Shown in pieces: positions 17,626 through 26,431 of a DNA stretch of 64,000 nt. A program made the position numbers and the translations under genes. The stretch lies in assembly GCF_900659865.1 (NCBI RefSeq), contig NZ_LR213766.1, positions 25,172 through 89,171 of the forward strand, in the 5' to 3' direction. A model generated the notes under the pieces. The model did no database searches and had not been told where the DNA came from. It was given only the letters and a program-made list of their open reading frames with translations. Source of the DNA: Hyella patelloides LEGE 07179. GTDB lineage: Bacteria; Cyanobacteriota; Cyanobacteriia; Cyanobacteriales; Xenococcaceae. The stretch's first letter is position 1, and each line of letters opens with the position of its first letter.

Positions 17626-18411
17626 ATGATATTCGCTAGAGATATTTATACCCTTGATAACCATGAGATGGTGTTAAACGATCCAGATAAAATAGACAAA
17701 ATCAGAGCAGATATTAAAGCAGGGGATACTTATATTTTTAAACAGGTCATTCCCCAAGAAACTCTGAGCAAAATTAGAAACTATTTAACGCAAATAGGTA
17801 GTAATTCTCTACCAAACTATCGAGCAATAGAGCGCAATTGCCCTAATTTTCATCGCCTTAACCGTTGGGATTCCCGCGCCTATGTTAAGGGATGTTTTCA
17901 TCAGTTTGTATTCTTTCCTTGGAATGAAGATGTATTTGATTTGTTTAATCTCTGTCGTCCCGTTTATCAAATGAAAAATTTACTTAGTGGTTTATCTGCT
18001 AATAAATTTTTGGGTAAAACTCCAGAAGATGATTGTACTGCAAGACTAGCTTTTCAATTTTATCCTGCGGGGTTAGGAGGACTGAATAAACACACCGATC
18101 CTGTGGATAGCCATCAGCTTACTGTTCCCACAATGATGCTGTCGCAAAAAGGAGTGGATTTTCACCAAGGAGGAGCTTATGTAGAACCAGAAAATGGCGA
18201 TCGCATTTTTCTAGACGATTTCTGTGGTTGGGGTGATGTGGTTTATTTTAATGCTCAAATTCTTCATGGTGTAGAAAGAATCGATCCTGATGTTCAACCT
18301 GATTGGCTATCTTTTCAAGGTCGCTGGATGCTACTGTTTGCAGTTAACAAGCTCAGTAGTAATAAGACTATTTCTGATTCGGTGGATTTAGAAATCAAGG
18401 AAAAATCTTAA
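17626..18411 (+). CDS. Second Fe(II)/2-oxoglutarate-type oxygenase
   Basis: A 261-residue protein, not closely similar to the PhyH protein upstream. A likely iron site is His156-T-Asp158 (GGLNKHTDPVDSHQL) with His214 (AQILHGVERI), and Arg233 (QGRWMLLF) is a candidate 2-oxoglutarate ligand. The spacing and the double-stranded beta-helix strands around them fit a 2OG-Fe(II) oxygenase. The N-terminal 140 residues are without a recognised domain. No signal peptide is seen. It is followed two bases later by the propeller gene, so they are one transcription unit. Substrate unknown; hydroxylation or oxidation of the cluster's glycan precursor is an inference. Confidence 0.7.
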   Translation: MIFARDIYTLDNHEMVLNDPDKIDKIRADIKAGDTYIFKQVIPQETLSKIRNYLTQIGSNSLPNYRAIERNCPNFHRLNRWDSRAYVKGCFHQFVFFPWNEDVFDLFNLCRPVYQMKNLLSGLSANKFLGKTPEDDCTARLAFQFYPAGLGGLNKHTDPVDSHQLTVPTMMLSQKGVDFHQGGAYVEPENGDRIFLDDFCGWGDVVYFNAQILHGVERIDPDVQPDWLSFQGRWMLLFAVNKLSSNKTISDSVDLEIKEKS

Positions 18412-18413
18412 TT

Positions 18414-19334
18414 ATGAAAGGAGTAAACAACAATTGGGAAAAGCTAGGACGAATTTTAGCCCCAAACTCCAAAATTGAGTGGATGAGTACCTTTACAGGG
18501 GCTTCTTATGCTGTTGCTACAGAGCAAGAATATCTATTTGATGTTTATGTTACTGGTAGAGATAGTTCTAATCGCTCTTTAATTGGTAGAGTGCAATTGG
18601 ATTTGCAAGATGATCCGAAAGTAATTAATATCGATCCTCAACCTGTTCTATCTTGTGGTACTTTGGGAGCTTTTGATGAAAATGGTGTTTCCTATCCTTG
18701 TTTAGTCAAACATCAAGATAAACTTCGTCTTTATTACACGGGATGGATGCCTACAGTCTTAACTCCATTTCAAAATCATTTGGGAATGGCAGTACAGCAA
18801 GGTGATATTTTTCAACGATTTTCTCGCGCCCCAATTTTGCAGCGTACTAATGAAGATTTCCTCTCTATTGGTTCAGTTTGTGTTCAGTTTGATGAGGGTA
18901 TTTGGAAGCTTTGGTATACCAGTTTTATTAATTGGGGAAATGAGCCAGATGCAGCAAAACATCGTTACATTATCAAGTATGCTACTTCAGAAGATGGTAT
19001 TAATTGGATAAGAGATAATCAAGTATGTATTGATATCCAAAATAAAGAGGAACATTCTATCTGTCGTCCTACTATTTTTAAGTATCAAAATCTTTATCAT
19101 ATGTGGTATTGCTACCGAGGTGATTATTATAAGTTAGGCTATGCTTTTTCCGAAGATGGCATTAATTGGACTCGTAGCGATCGCGATATAAGAATTACTT
19201 TATCTGATACAGGATGGGATTCTCAATCTCAATGTTACCCTAATGTTTTTCGTTGTGGAGAATATCTCTATTTACTTTATTGTGGTAATGAATATGGTCG
19301 CGAGGGACTGGGGCTTGCCAGATTAAAAATATAA
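18414..19334 (+). CDS. GH43/GH32-like five-bladed beta-propeller protein
   Basis: A 306-residue protein. Its repeated blade pattern is seen in KLRLYYTGWM, WKLWYTSFINWG, YATSEDGINW, YHMWYCYRGD, YAFSEDGINWTRS and LYLLYCGNEYGREGLGLA. The (A/Y)-x-S-x-D-G-x-x-W motif is typical of glycosidase-clan propellers such as GH43, GH32 and GH130. These normally cleave or phosphorolyse glycosidic bonds. I cannot place the catalytic acids with confidence, so it may be a glycosidase, phosphorylase or binding protein. No signal peptide is seen, which favours action on a cytoplasmic sugar. It starts two bases after the oxygenase stop. Confidence 0.7.
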   Translation: MKGVNNNWEKLGRILAPNSKIEWMSTFTGASYAVATEQEYLFDVYVTGRDSSNRSLIGRVQLDLQDDPKVINIDPQPVLSCGTLGAFDENGVSYPCLVKHQDKLRLYYTGWMPTVLTPFQNHLGMAVQQGDIFQRFSRAPILQRTNEDFLSIGSVCVQFDEGIWKLWYTSFINWGNEPDAAKHRYIIKYATSEDGINWIRDNQVCIDIQNKEEHSICRPTIFKYQNLYHMWYCYRGDYYKLGYAFSEDGINWTRSDRDIRITLSDTGWDSQSQCYPNVFRCGEYLYLLYCGNEYGREGLGLARLKI

Positions 19335-19373
19335 TTTTTTGAACTAATTTAATAACAAATTTCATAACAAACT

Positions 19374-19736
19374 ATGTATCACATTTATATTTTTCTAACC
19401 GTTATTCTCGTCGTTTATAGCCAACTTGTTATGAAATGGCAGGTGGGAATGGCTGGAGAATTACCAGTAGGAATTATTGATAAAATTACTTTTTTAATTC
19501 AGATTTTATTCCGACCTTGGGTAATCAGTGGTTTAACTGCTACTTTTTTATCTGGATTAACTTGGATGGCAGCAATGACTAAGTTTCCGATCAATTATGC
19601 TTATCCCTTTACTAGCCTTTCATTTATTTTAATTTTGATTGGTAGTTCCTTATTTTTTCACGAAGTTATTACTATTCCCAAAGCAATTGGAACTGGTTTT
19701 ATTGTTGCAGGGGTAATTATTGCTAGTCAGGGATGA
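19374..19736 (+). CDS. Small four-helix membrane protein of EmrE/ArnE-like (SMR/DMT) type
   Basis: A 120-residue protein with four predicted transmembrane segments (about 4-20, 40-66, 74-94, 100-118). It ends in a helix motif (EVITIPKAIGTGFIVAGVII) common to the small multidrug resistance and EamA families, and keeps the YAYPFTSLSFIL segment. In the arn pathway, ArnE/ArnF of this size and fold are proposed flippases for undecaprenyl-phosphate aminoarabinose. Its place between a polyprenyl-phosphate glycosyltransferase and a GT-C enzyme suggests the same job here, which is an inference from context. The stop codon lies inside a heptamer repeat tract. Confidence 0.75.
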   Translation: MYHIYIFLTVILVVYSQLVMKWQVGMAGELPVGIIDKITFLIQILFRPWVISGLTATFLSGLTWMAAMTKFPINYAYPFTSLSFILILIGSSLFFHEVITIPKAIGTGFIVAGVIIASQG

Positions 19737-19816
19737 TGAGTAATGAGTAATGAGTAATGAGTGATGAGTAACTCGTCATTGAGTAATGAGTAATGGGTAG
19801 TAGGTAATAGGTAGTA
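19732..19816. repeat. Heptanucleotide tandem repeat (TAATGAG-type)
   Basis: About nine degenerate copies of TAATGAG/TGATGAG follow directly on the stop codon of the small membrane protein and drift into TAGTAGGTAATAGG. A tract of the same unit is at 46685-46716. Such short tandem heptamers are a known feature of cyanobacterial intergenic DNA. Confidence 0.7.
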
Positions 19817-19933
19817 GTTACCTAAATATCTAATATTTTAAGATAACTGTTACTTATTATCTAGTTATTTTTTTAATACTTGAGATGAAACGACGAATTT
19901 TATTTTCAGTTTAATTATGTTGGTTTATTTAAA

Positions 19934-21781
19934 ATGTATAAGTCTGCTCAAAGTCTGGAAAAAATAACATACATAGTGTTATTAATCACCGTAATTTTAG
20001 TTGCTAGTGTTAAAATTTGGGTATTAGATAAAGGATTTAATATTACCGATGAAGCTTATGCTGTTTTGGGCTATGAACCATTACAAGAAAGGTTAGAAGT
20101 TGTTAGTGCTTTTCATAGAATTGTTTATAAATTATTTGGTTGGTTAGAGCCTAGTTTAATGGCTTATAGAGCGATCGCTTTAGTTTCAACTACTTTGGCT
20201 GCTTCTTTTTTTGCTATTAGCTTTTACTACTGGCTAAACAAAATCTATCAACCGAAAAATCAACCTTTTAAACTTAGCTTCATTATTCTATTTTTGATTT
20301 TAGGTGGTTTTGTTTTAGATTATGACCGTCATAATATTCTCAATTATGATGTCATTAATAATGCTTTAAACATAACCCAAGCAAGTTTAGTATTGATATT
20401 AATTGCTCAAGAAGATAGTAAAATTCTTAAGTCTTGGAAATTTAAACTAGGTTGGCTAGCTGTTGGGTTTTTAGCAACATTTCAATTTTTAAATAAAGCT
20501 CCATCCGCAGTCATGTTTACAGTTTTCTTAGGAGTTTTACTAATATTGGACACAAAAAATGTCAATTGGCAATATTATCTGCGAATTGTAATTTATTTTG
20601 TATCTGGCGGACTTTTAGGCTTGCTAACATACTTTGTTTTATTTCAAAATTTTTGGCAGTATCAAGAACTACTATCAAGACAGTTATCCTTAATGGTCGG
20701 GGATGCATCTGATACTAGCTACAGCGTCGAAAATATTTATAGCAAAGATCGGGATTCTTCTAAAATAATCAGATGGGAAATAATCATCACGATTATCGGA
20801 GTTTATTTAACTACTTTTGGCTTAACCAAGGTTTATTTTTCTTCTAGCTATTTGAAGCATTATCGAAAGACTCGTTTGCTTAGTATCTTACTTTGGCTAT
20901 TTGCTACATTTGTCATTTTGGCTTTGATTCAACCCTTACAATGGCATCTAATTAAAGCAATAAATATTACAGTATACTATCCACTAATTTTTATTTTTTT
21001 ATTGGTTATACTTGCTGCTTCCAATAATTACTTTTTAAAGTTCAAAAATTATATTTCTTTCAGAAAAATAATCGGAGTTAGTTCTTTTTTATTATTGCTT
21101 CCTTTTGGTGCAGCTTTCGGTACTAACACATCCATTAGAGCATTAGCAGCGAGAAATATTATTCCTTGGTTAGCAGTAATTTTGATTTTGCTAACTTTAC
21201 TTTATCAAAACCACAAAACTAAAAACTTTATCTATCTTTTTACTTTAACTATAATAGTATGGCTGGGCATTAAAATTAGTTATAGTCAAATTTACCACCC
21301 TTATAAGCTATTAGAAAATCGTCTGCAACAGACTGAGTTACTAGAATTTGTTCAACCCCATGCAAGAGGATTAAAAGTCGATCCTTTAACAGCAAATTTT
21401 ATCGAACAGCTTCATAATATTGTCCATCAATCTGGCTTTCAAGTAGGTGACCCGATTATTGCGTTACATGATATGCCTGGATTGGTGTACCTTTTGGGGG
21501 GATTTTCTCCTGGTGCGCCTTGGTATTTTAGCGTTTTTCCAGAGTCACCAGTGCGAACTTGTAATAATATTCTGCATTCTAGTTTTAATCCTAAAAAAGC
21601 TGTTTTTTTAATTAATAATGATATTGACCCTTTAGTATTAGGTTGTTTGAAAAAGGTAGGAATTAATTTTCCTCAAGATTATCATAAAGTAGGAGAAGTA
21701 GAGAATCCTTTTTATGCAATACGTCCTTTGAGTAAAAAAACTGTTACTGTGTGGTCTTCTAAAGAAAACAGTATTGATTAA
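19934..21781 (+). CDS. GT-C fold membrane glycosyltransferase (ArnT/PMT-like)
   Basis: A 615-residue protein with about 12 hydrophobic segments between residues 12 and 460 and a hydrophilic C-terminal domain of about 150 residues. The first extracytoplasmic loop has ITDEAYAVLGYEP, where an acidic pair after the first helix is the hallmark of GT-C enzymes that use polyprenyl-phosphate sugars (ArnT, PMT). The C-terminal domain includes DPIIALHDMPGLVYLLGG. I infer that it transfers the lipid-linked sugar to an acceptor on the outer side of the plasma membrane; the acceptor is unknown. Similarity is by architecture, so a non-enzymatic membrane role is possible. Confidence 0.65.
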   Translation: MYKSAQSLEKITYIVLLITVILVASVKIWVLDKGFNITDEAYAVLGYEPLQERLEVVSAFHRIVYKLFGWLEPSLMAYRAIALVSTTLAASFFAISFYYWLNKIYQPKNQPFKLSFIILFLILGGFVLDYDRHNILNYDVINNALNITQASLVLILIAQEDSKILKSWKFKLGWLAVGFLATFQFLNKAPSAVMFTVFLGVLLILDTKNVNWQYYLRIVIYFVSGGLLGLLTYFVLFQNFWQYQELLSRQLSLMVGDASDTSYSVENIYSKDRDSSKIIRWEIIITIIGVYLTTFGLTKVYFSSSYLKHYRKTRLLSILLWLFATFVILALIQPLQWHLIKAINITVYYPLIFIFLLVILAASNNYFLKFKNYISFRKIIGVSSFLLLLPFGAAFGTNTSIRALAARNIIPWLAVILILLTLLYQNHKTKNFIYLFTLTIIVWLGIKISYSQIYHPYKLLENRLQQTELLEFVQPHARGLKVDPLTANFIEQLHNIVHQSGFQVGDPIIALHDMPGLVYLLGGFSPGAPWYFSVFPESPVRTCNNILHSSFNPKKAVFLINNDIDPLVLGCLKKVGINFPQDYHKVGEVENPFYAIRPLSKKTVTVWSSKENSID

Positions 21782-22116
21782 CTTTATCGAATTTATAGGC
21801 AAATTTAGACAATTAAAGACAAAATATCGTTTGAAATACTAGGTTTTTAGATGTTATATTACCTTTAATGAAACCTATTGTGTACGTAACCTCTGTTATT
21901 CAAGTAGTACCTCTCCAATAGTTAACGTCATTAAAAAAGTAGTTGATAATTCCAGTGTTGAAACACATCACGGACAGTCAATATCGAGGCACGTAGTTTG
22001 TCCATTCCAGATTTTTCTGATAAATGCTTAAGGCATATTTGTCTATAAAAGCAGTAACTATCTTGAACAAGATAAGAAATAAACATAGGTAGGGTGGGCA
22101 ATGCCCACCTTACAGC
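21782..22116. other. Intergenic region between convergent units
   Basis: No gene is seen in these 335 bases between the GT-C gene and the TolC gene, which converge. The only structured element is the short palindrome at 22092-22110. Confidence 0.5.
22092..22110. terminator. GGTGGGCA-A-TGCCCACC hairpin near the TolC gene 3' end
   Basis: GGTGGGCA (22093-22100) and TGCCCACC (22102-22109) form an 8-bp GC-rich stem with a one-base spacer, six bases beyond the TolC stop codon. It may end transcripts from both sides. The same arms occur at 37102-37109 and 37201-37208, there separated by 91 bases, so this is a repeat family as well as a possible terminator. Confidence 0.5.
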
Positions 22117-23847
22117 TTAATTTTGACCATTTGGTGTATTTGTTTGACCATTTGGTGTATTTATTTGATCGTCTATGACGCCAGATATAGCTCGCTGTAG
22201 TTCGTTGAAAGATTGATTATATTGAATAATTGCTGCCAGAAAATTTCCTCTAGAGGTGGTTAAACTAGATTGAGCTTGAATAACATCCGTTTGTGTTCCG
22301 ACACCTGCTTGGAAACGCAATCTAGCCAGACGTAAACTTTCCTCTGCTAACTCTACTGCTTTTTCTGTAGTATTAATATTGTCTTCATTGGCTTGAAGAT
22401 TAAAAAAAGCTTGTTCAACTTCTAAGCGAACTTGATTTCGTTGATTGGCAAAGCCATTATCTGTCAGAGAAACATCAACATCTGATTGTCTAGCTCTAGC
22501 TTTAGCTGCACCACCATCAAAAAGTGTCCATTGTAATTGTGCGCCTACTGTATAACCAGACTGGATATCTATATCATCATCTGATACTTCTAAAAAATCT
22601 AATGTCCCAAAAATACCCAGTTGAGGGCGAATATCAGCTAAGGCAATTTTTCTTTGTTCTTGGTTAATTTCTCTTTGAAGTAAAAATTGCTCTAGTTCTA
22701 CACGATTGTCATAAGCATTAACAATACTATCTTCAAGAGCTAATTCCCAAATTCCGACTTTGGCAATGTCATCCGCAGTTTGTACATCTACTTGTTCTCC
22801 TAAATTAAGAGTTTCCCTCAACACTCTACGAGCGACATCTTGAGCTGCTCTAGCACTGGTTAATCTTTGTTGTGCATCAGCTAATTCTACTTCTGCGCTT
22901 AACACATCGAACCTTGTCCCCAAACCTGCTTCTTCTAGTAGTTGAGCATCGTTAAGGGTTTGACTAGCATCTTCTACGGCTCCTTGTTCAATCTCTACTT
23001 GAGAGTCGGCATTTTGCAAACTGTAATAGTCTCTTTTTGCTTCAAAAGTAGTTTGCTCGGTAGCTGTTTCTACACCTAGCTCGCTAAATTCGAATTGCCT
23101 TTTTGCACGACGAATATCTGCTCCTCGCCTTCCTCCTGTATAAATATTGTAGTTAAGAGTCAAATCACCGTCAAAAGTAGTTGTATCCTCTCCTAATTGA
23201 GAATCTAGAGTTTGAGTTTCACCAGCTTGCTCAGCCGATCTATTATTACTGGCATTGTCACTGTTACTAAAATTACTTTGCACAGCTAAACTAGGATAAA
23301 GAGCTGCTCTGGCTTCTTGTAGTTCTCTGCGGGAACGGTCTAAGTTTAATTGGGCTTCTCGTAAATCCGTGTTGTTGGTTAAAGCCAATTCCACAGCTTC
23401 TTCTAGAGTTATGGGCTGATTAATATCAATGTTGACTTCTTCAGGAGTTGTCGGAATTTCTAATTGATCGGGGTCGGGATTTAGCAGATCTAGTTCGGAT
23501 GCTTCTGGCGTGGTAGTTTCTGATTCTGTTGTTTCAGGGGTATTCTGAGAGATTAAGATTTTTGATGAACTGGGGGACTGTTTGAGCAAGTTGACTGGTA
23601 ATTCATTAGTACTTGCTATCTCGTACGCGCTAGCTTCGCTGTACCCATTGCGCTTCACTTGTTTGGCAAAATTGTCCGAGTTCAAACTCGCTCTTAATAA
23701 AGTGTTGGGCTGAAAAACCAGTTCATTAGTACCAGTTTGTTGCGGTGGTTGCTCCGATGGATTACTGGCAATAGCAGATGTCAGAGAACCAGATAAAATT
23801 ACCGTAGTAATGCTAGCTATTTGAAAAATAGAATTAATCTTACTCAC
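22117..23847 (-). CDS. TolC-family outer membrane channel protein
   Basis: A 576-residue protein with an N-terminal signal peptide (hydrophobic 10-25, cut likely after AIAS). A low-complexity Thr/Glu/Pro linker (about 100-140) precedes two outer-membrane-efflux repeats. Each repeat has long coiled-coil helices (ITLEEAVELALTNNTDLREA; SLRLARLRFQAGVGTQTDVI). TolC trimers form a barrel and periplasmic tunnel for type I secretion or efflux. No inner-membrane partner is adjacent. Residues 66-79 (KRNGYSEASAYEIA) are encoded by sequence resembling the dispersed repeat seen in other genes. The C-terminus is a small duplication, NTPNGQTNTPNGQN. Confidence 0.85.
   Translation of the reverse strand: MSKINSIFQIASITTVILSGSLTSAIASNPSEQPPQQTGTNELVFQPNTLLRASLNSDNFAKQVKRNGYSEASAYEIASTNELPVNLLKQSPSSSKILISQNTPETTESETTTPEASELDLLNPDPDQLEIPTTPEEVNIDINQPITLEEAVELALTNNTDLREAQLNLDRSRRELQEARAALYPSLAVQSNFSNSDNASNNRSAEQAGETQTLDSQLGEDTTTFDGDLTLNYNIYTGGRRGADIRRAKRQFEFSELGVETATEQTTFEAKRDYYSLQNADSQVEIEQGAVEDASQTLNDAQLLEEAGLGTRFDVLSAEVELADAQQRLTSARAAQDVARRVLRETLNLGEQVDVQTADDIAKVGIWELALEDSIVNAYDNRVELEQFLLQREINQEQRKIALADIRPQLGIFGTLDFLEVSDDDIDIQSGYTVGAQLQWTLFDGGAAKARARQSDVDVSLTDNGFANQRNQVRLEVEQAFFNLQANEDNINTTEKAVELAEESLRLARLRFQAGVGTQTDVIQAQSSLTTSRGNFLAAIIQYNQSFNELQRAISGVIDDQINTPNGQTNTPNGQN
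23615..23656 (-). repeat. Dispersed-repeat-like segment inside the TolC gene
   Basis: On the coding strand the segment has ACAGCGAAGC...GAGATAGC, close to CAGCGAAGCCGAGATCGC at the end of the ATP-grasp insert. It stays in frame and lies in the variable region between signal peptide and channel domain. Junctions are less clear than in the other two genes, so the exact limits are uncertain. Confidence 0.4.
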
Positions 23848-23889
23848 TCCTCACTCCTCAACTGTATAGGAAATCACAATAACTGTGCG

Positions 23890-24678
23890 TTATTGATTTG
23901 TCTCATAATCAATATATCCTTTGATATTCGATTTTGCGTGTATTTTCGTAAGTATTTTGTTTAACTCTTGATTAAGTAGCTCGTAACCCTGACGGTTAAT
24001 GTGTAATAGATCTCTGTAGTATTTTGTCTTACCTGGATCTTCGCTATTTAACAAGGCATAAGCATCAAAAAGTATTACCTGGTTTTGAAAAGAGTTGAGA
24101 TATTGGTTTACTTCACTGATGCTTTGTTCCATTTCACTAAGGCTAGCCCAGAATGGTCGATATTTTAGGGGAATATTTCCCGAACCCAAAGGAAAGACTG
24201 TAGTTAAGATCACAGTAGCGTTAATTCTTTGAGAGAGTTCAATAATCTGAGCTATATTCTGTTGGCAATTATTAACGATATCAGATCTAGTTTTAGAATT
24301 TGAGGGTAACATTCTCAGATCGTTAATTCCTAATTGAATAACAATTATTTGCGGTTTTAAAGGTGCAATATGCTCCTCGAAACGTAAAAGAGTTTGAGCA
24401 GAAGTTTGTCCACTGATACCTCGATTGATAAATTGAAAATTTTCATTTTGCGGAAATCTCCAACCATTGGCTCTAGAATCACCAAAAAATACCACTTTAG
24501 GAACTTGATTATTAGGAAGCTCTTGATTTTTGTATTTATTAATTCCTAAAGGATTGAGACTGGTTTGATAAAGGTTAATAAAGGTATTTTTAAGCTCTTG
24601 ATATAGTATTAAATTCGCGCTTAAAGAAGCCAGCAATAAGAGCAATAAAGTAACACAAAATATCTGGAGTTTATTCAT
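23890..24678 (-). CDS. SGNH/GDSL-family hydrolase
   Basis: A 262-residue protein with one N-terminal transmembrane segment or uncleaved signal (about 5-26), then an SGNH domain. Block I is VVFFGDSRANGW with the nucleophile Ser, block II GISGQTSAQTLL with Gly, block III IIVIQLGINDLRML with Asn, and block V DLLHINRQGYELLN with the catalytic Asp/His pair. Such enzymes are esterases or acyl hydrolases. It overlaps the start of the AlgJ-like gene's 3' end by eight bases (24671-24678), so the two are cotranslated. With the MBOAT gene nearby, acting on acetyl groups of an exported polysaccharide is likely. Confidence 0.85.
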   Translation of the reverse strand: MNKLQIFCVTLLLLLLASLSANLILYQELKNTFINLYQTSLNPLGINKYKNQELPNNQVPKVVFFGDSRANGWRFPQNENFQFINRGISGQTSAQTLLRFEEHIAPLKPQIIVIQLGINDLRMLPSNSKTRSDIVNNCQQNIAQIIELSQRINATVILTTVFPLGSGNIPLKYRPFWASLSEMEQSISEVNQYLNSFQNQVILFDAYALLNSEDPGKTKYYRDLLHINRQGYELLNQELNKILTKIHAKSNIKGYIDYETNQ

Positions 24679-25894
24679 TTCGATCTTGATTTATTTCAGC
24701 GTAAAATTTACGTACTAAATCTACTTCTTCTGGATTATTTTTTAGCCATTTTTGGCGATCGCTTTTAATATTTGCTAAATGTTGTTCGATATTTTCCTGG
24801 TTTATTATAGTACCAAAATCTTGTGGTATTTCATCTGTTTGTTTATCTAACATACGCTGCAAAATCAAGTTGCCAATCTCTGGAGTATAGTGAGAACTAT
24901 CAACATAGTTGTCCATATATTTAGCAATAGGTTCTGTGGTAATGCTGTTGTACCCAGAGAAATCCCAAACAGGTATTATTTTGACTAATTCTCTTTTCCA
25001 TTGTTCAAAAACATCCCATCTTTTTGTCGTGTAAATAGATTCCCACTGGGTAGCATGGGCTGGAGAAAGAAATACTTTTAGCTCAATATTATTTTCACGG
25101 CATAATTGAACTATCTGCTTAAAATCATTCCAATAAGATTCAGAAAATTGATAGTTCGAGTGAAGACTGAAATAAAGTTTAATTGATTGGTTAAACCGCC
25201 AAATAGTCTGTCCATTATTAAAATTGCGGTTAGGCATAAAGCCATCATCGCCATAGTCATCATCAACAGTATCAGGAGAATTTTGGCTTGCCTTGATAGT
25301 TTCTAAGCTATTATTGACAACATCAAGAGAAAACAAGTTTTTTACTGCATCATCAAAGATAAGATGGTTTTTTTCTAGCCTAGAACTATTAAAAGTAGGC
25401 TGATTCTCTAAGTCTTGATTAAACATAAAAAAATCAACCCCTAAAATAATTTCTTTGAGTTCTGGTTGATTGTGAATAGCGTGTTCGATATATCTTCTTG
25501 CTTCATAAAAATTAGGACCATTAATAGCTAAGTTATAAAAATTTTGCTCTTTTCCTAAAGCAGAAGATTCAGGATCTATTCCTTGCTTAGTACGGGATGA
25601 ACCCATAATAATATTTTCAGGTTGTAGACGGATAATATCAACAGCTTTAAACAAGCGATCGTTGTTATCTTTGTTGATTTTTTCGTGATTAATTTTCCAG
25701 TAATTGGGTGACTTGAAAATATCTTGAGGATCGATTAACCAATTAAATAATCCCACTGAAAAAACAGGGATTGTCATGATACCTATTAAATAATAGTTAT
25801 AAATAGCAAATTTATTTTTCTTGCGAGGGATTGCTTTCTTTTTTTTTCTTTTAAAGAAAAAAGATTTTGCTGAATGATAGTTACTCATTATCAA
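24671..25894 (-). CDS. AlgJ/AlgX-like SGNH protein of a polysaccharide O-acetylation locus
   Basis: A 407-residue protein with a basic start (SFFFKRKKKKAIPRKKNK) and one transmembrane helix (about 30-50); the rest should be periplasmic. IIMGSSRTKQGIDPE gives a G-S-S-R nucleophile-like block, and YVDSSHYTPEIGNLIL gives a D-S-S-H block like the Asp-x-x-His of SGNH folds. VFLSPAHATQWE is conserved between the copies in this locus. With an MBOAT acyltransferase one gene away, it probably completes the acetyl transfer outside the membrane, as AlgJ/AlgX do. Two decayed relatives flank the MBOAT gene. I do not recognise an exact family name. Confidence 0.65.
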   Translation of the reverse strand: MIMSNYHSAKSFFFKRKKKKAIPRKKNKFAIYNYYLIGIMTIPVFSVGLFNWLIDPQDIFKSPNYWKINHEKINKDNNDRLFKAVDIIRLQPENIIMGSSRTKQGIDPESSALGKEQNFYNLAINGPNFYEARRYIEHAIHNQPELKEIILGVDFFMFNQDLENQPTFNSSRLEKNHLIFDDAVKNLFSLDVVNNSLETIKASQNSPDTVDDDYGDDGFMPNRNFNNGQTIWRFNQSIKLYFSLHSNYQFSESYWNDFKQIVQLCRENNIELKVFLSPAHATQWESIYTTKRWDVFEQWKRELVKIIPVWDFSGYNSITTEPIAKYMDNYVDSSHYTPEIGNLILQRMLDKQTDEIPQDFGTIINQENIEQHLANIKSDRQKWLKNNPEEVDLVRKFYAEINQDRNE

Positions 25895-25952
25895 ATTGCT
25901 ATTAATGTATTTTTTAGTAGAGAAAGCTCACTGTAAAATAGTGTCCATTAAT

Positions 25953-26423
25953 CTATTTTGACTCTAGTTTTACTTTGACTTGTTCTACTAGCTTAACTTC
26001 TCGATCGCGATTATTGCGCCATTGCTCTTTTTTCAGTCGATTATTTATCAAGTGAGACTCTATATTCTCTGAAGTTATCAACACTCCAAAGTCTTGAGGT
26101 ACTTTTTCTAATTCATAATTTAAAATGCGGTTTAAAACTAAATTTCCTGTATCCTGACTATAATGGGAACTATCAATATAGTGAATCATCTGTTCGTCAA
26201 TAATTTCCATAGAAATACTGTTATGATAGGCAAAATCCCAAATCGGAGTAATTTTAACTACTTCTCTTTTCCATTCTTCAACAGTCGCTCATAATCCAGC
26301 GATTGCGATTGTTTCATATTGGGTAGTATGGGAAGGAGAAATAAAAATCTTTAAATCTAATATTAAAGGAATTAAAGAAGCAAAAATTAAAAGAAAACTA
26401 AATCTTTGATCCTTTATTGGCAT
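25953..26423 (-). pseudogene. Decayed copy of the AlgJ-like gene, internally deleted, with a stop
   Basis: Read from ATG at 26423, the frame gives a short hydrophobic segment (QRFSFLLIFASLIPLI) joined directly to KIFISPSHTTQYET, which matches KVFLSPAHATQWES of the intact neighbour. A TGA at 26289-26291 interrupts it. The same frame continues with EEWKREVVKITPIWDF, YIDSSHYSQDTGNLVL and EKVPQDFGVLITSENIESHL, each with a clear counterpart in the intact gene. So most of the N-terminal two thirds is deleted and the remainder carries one nonsense codon. The last 85 codons are open and could look like a small gene. Confidence 0.85.
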
Positions 26424-26431
26424 ACTAAGTT

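Noticed and set aside
16693..18411. The two oxygenases as a tandem duplication
   Set aside because: Their motifs and flanking sequence differ (NIHTDMPRL versus NKHTDPVDS), so a recent duplication is unlikely.
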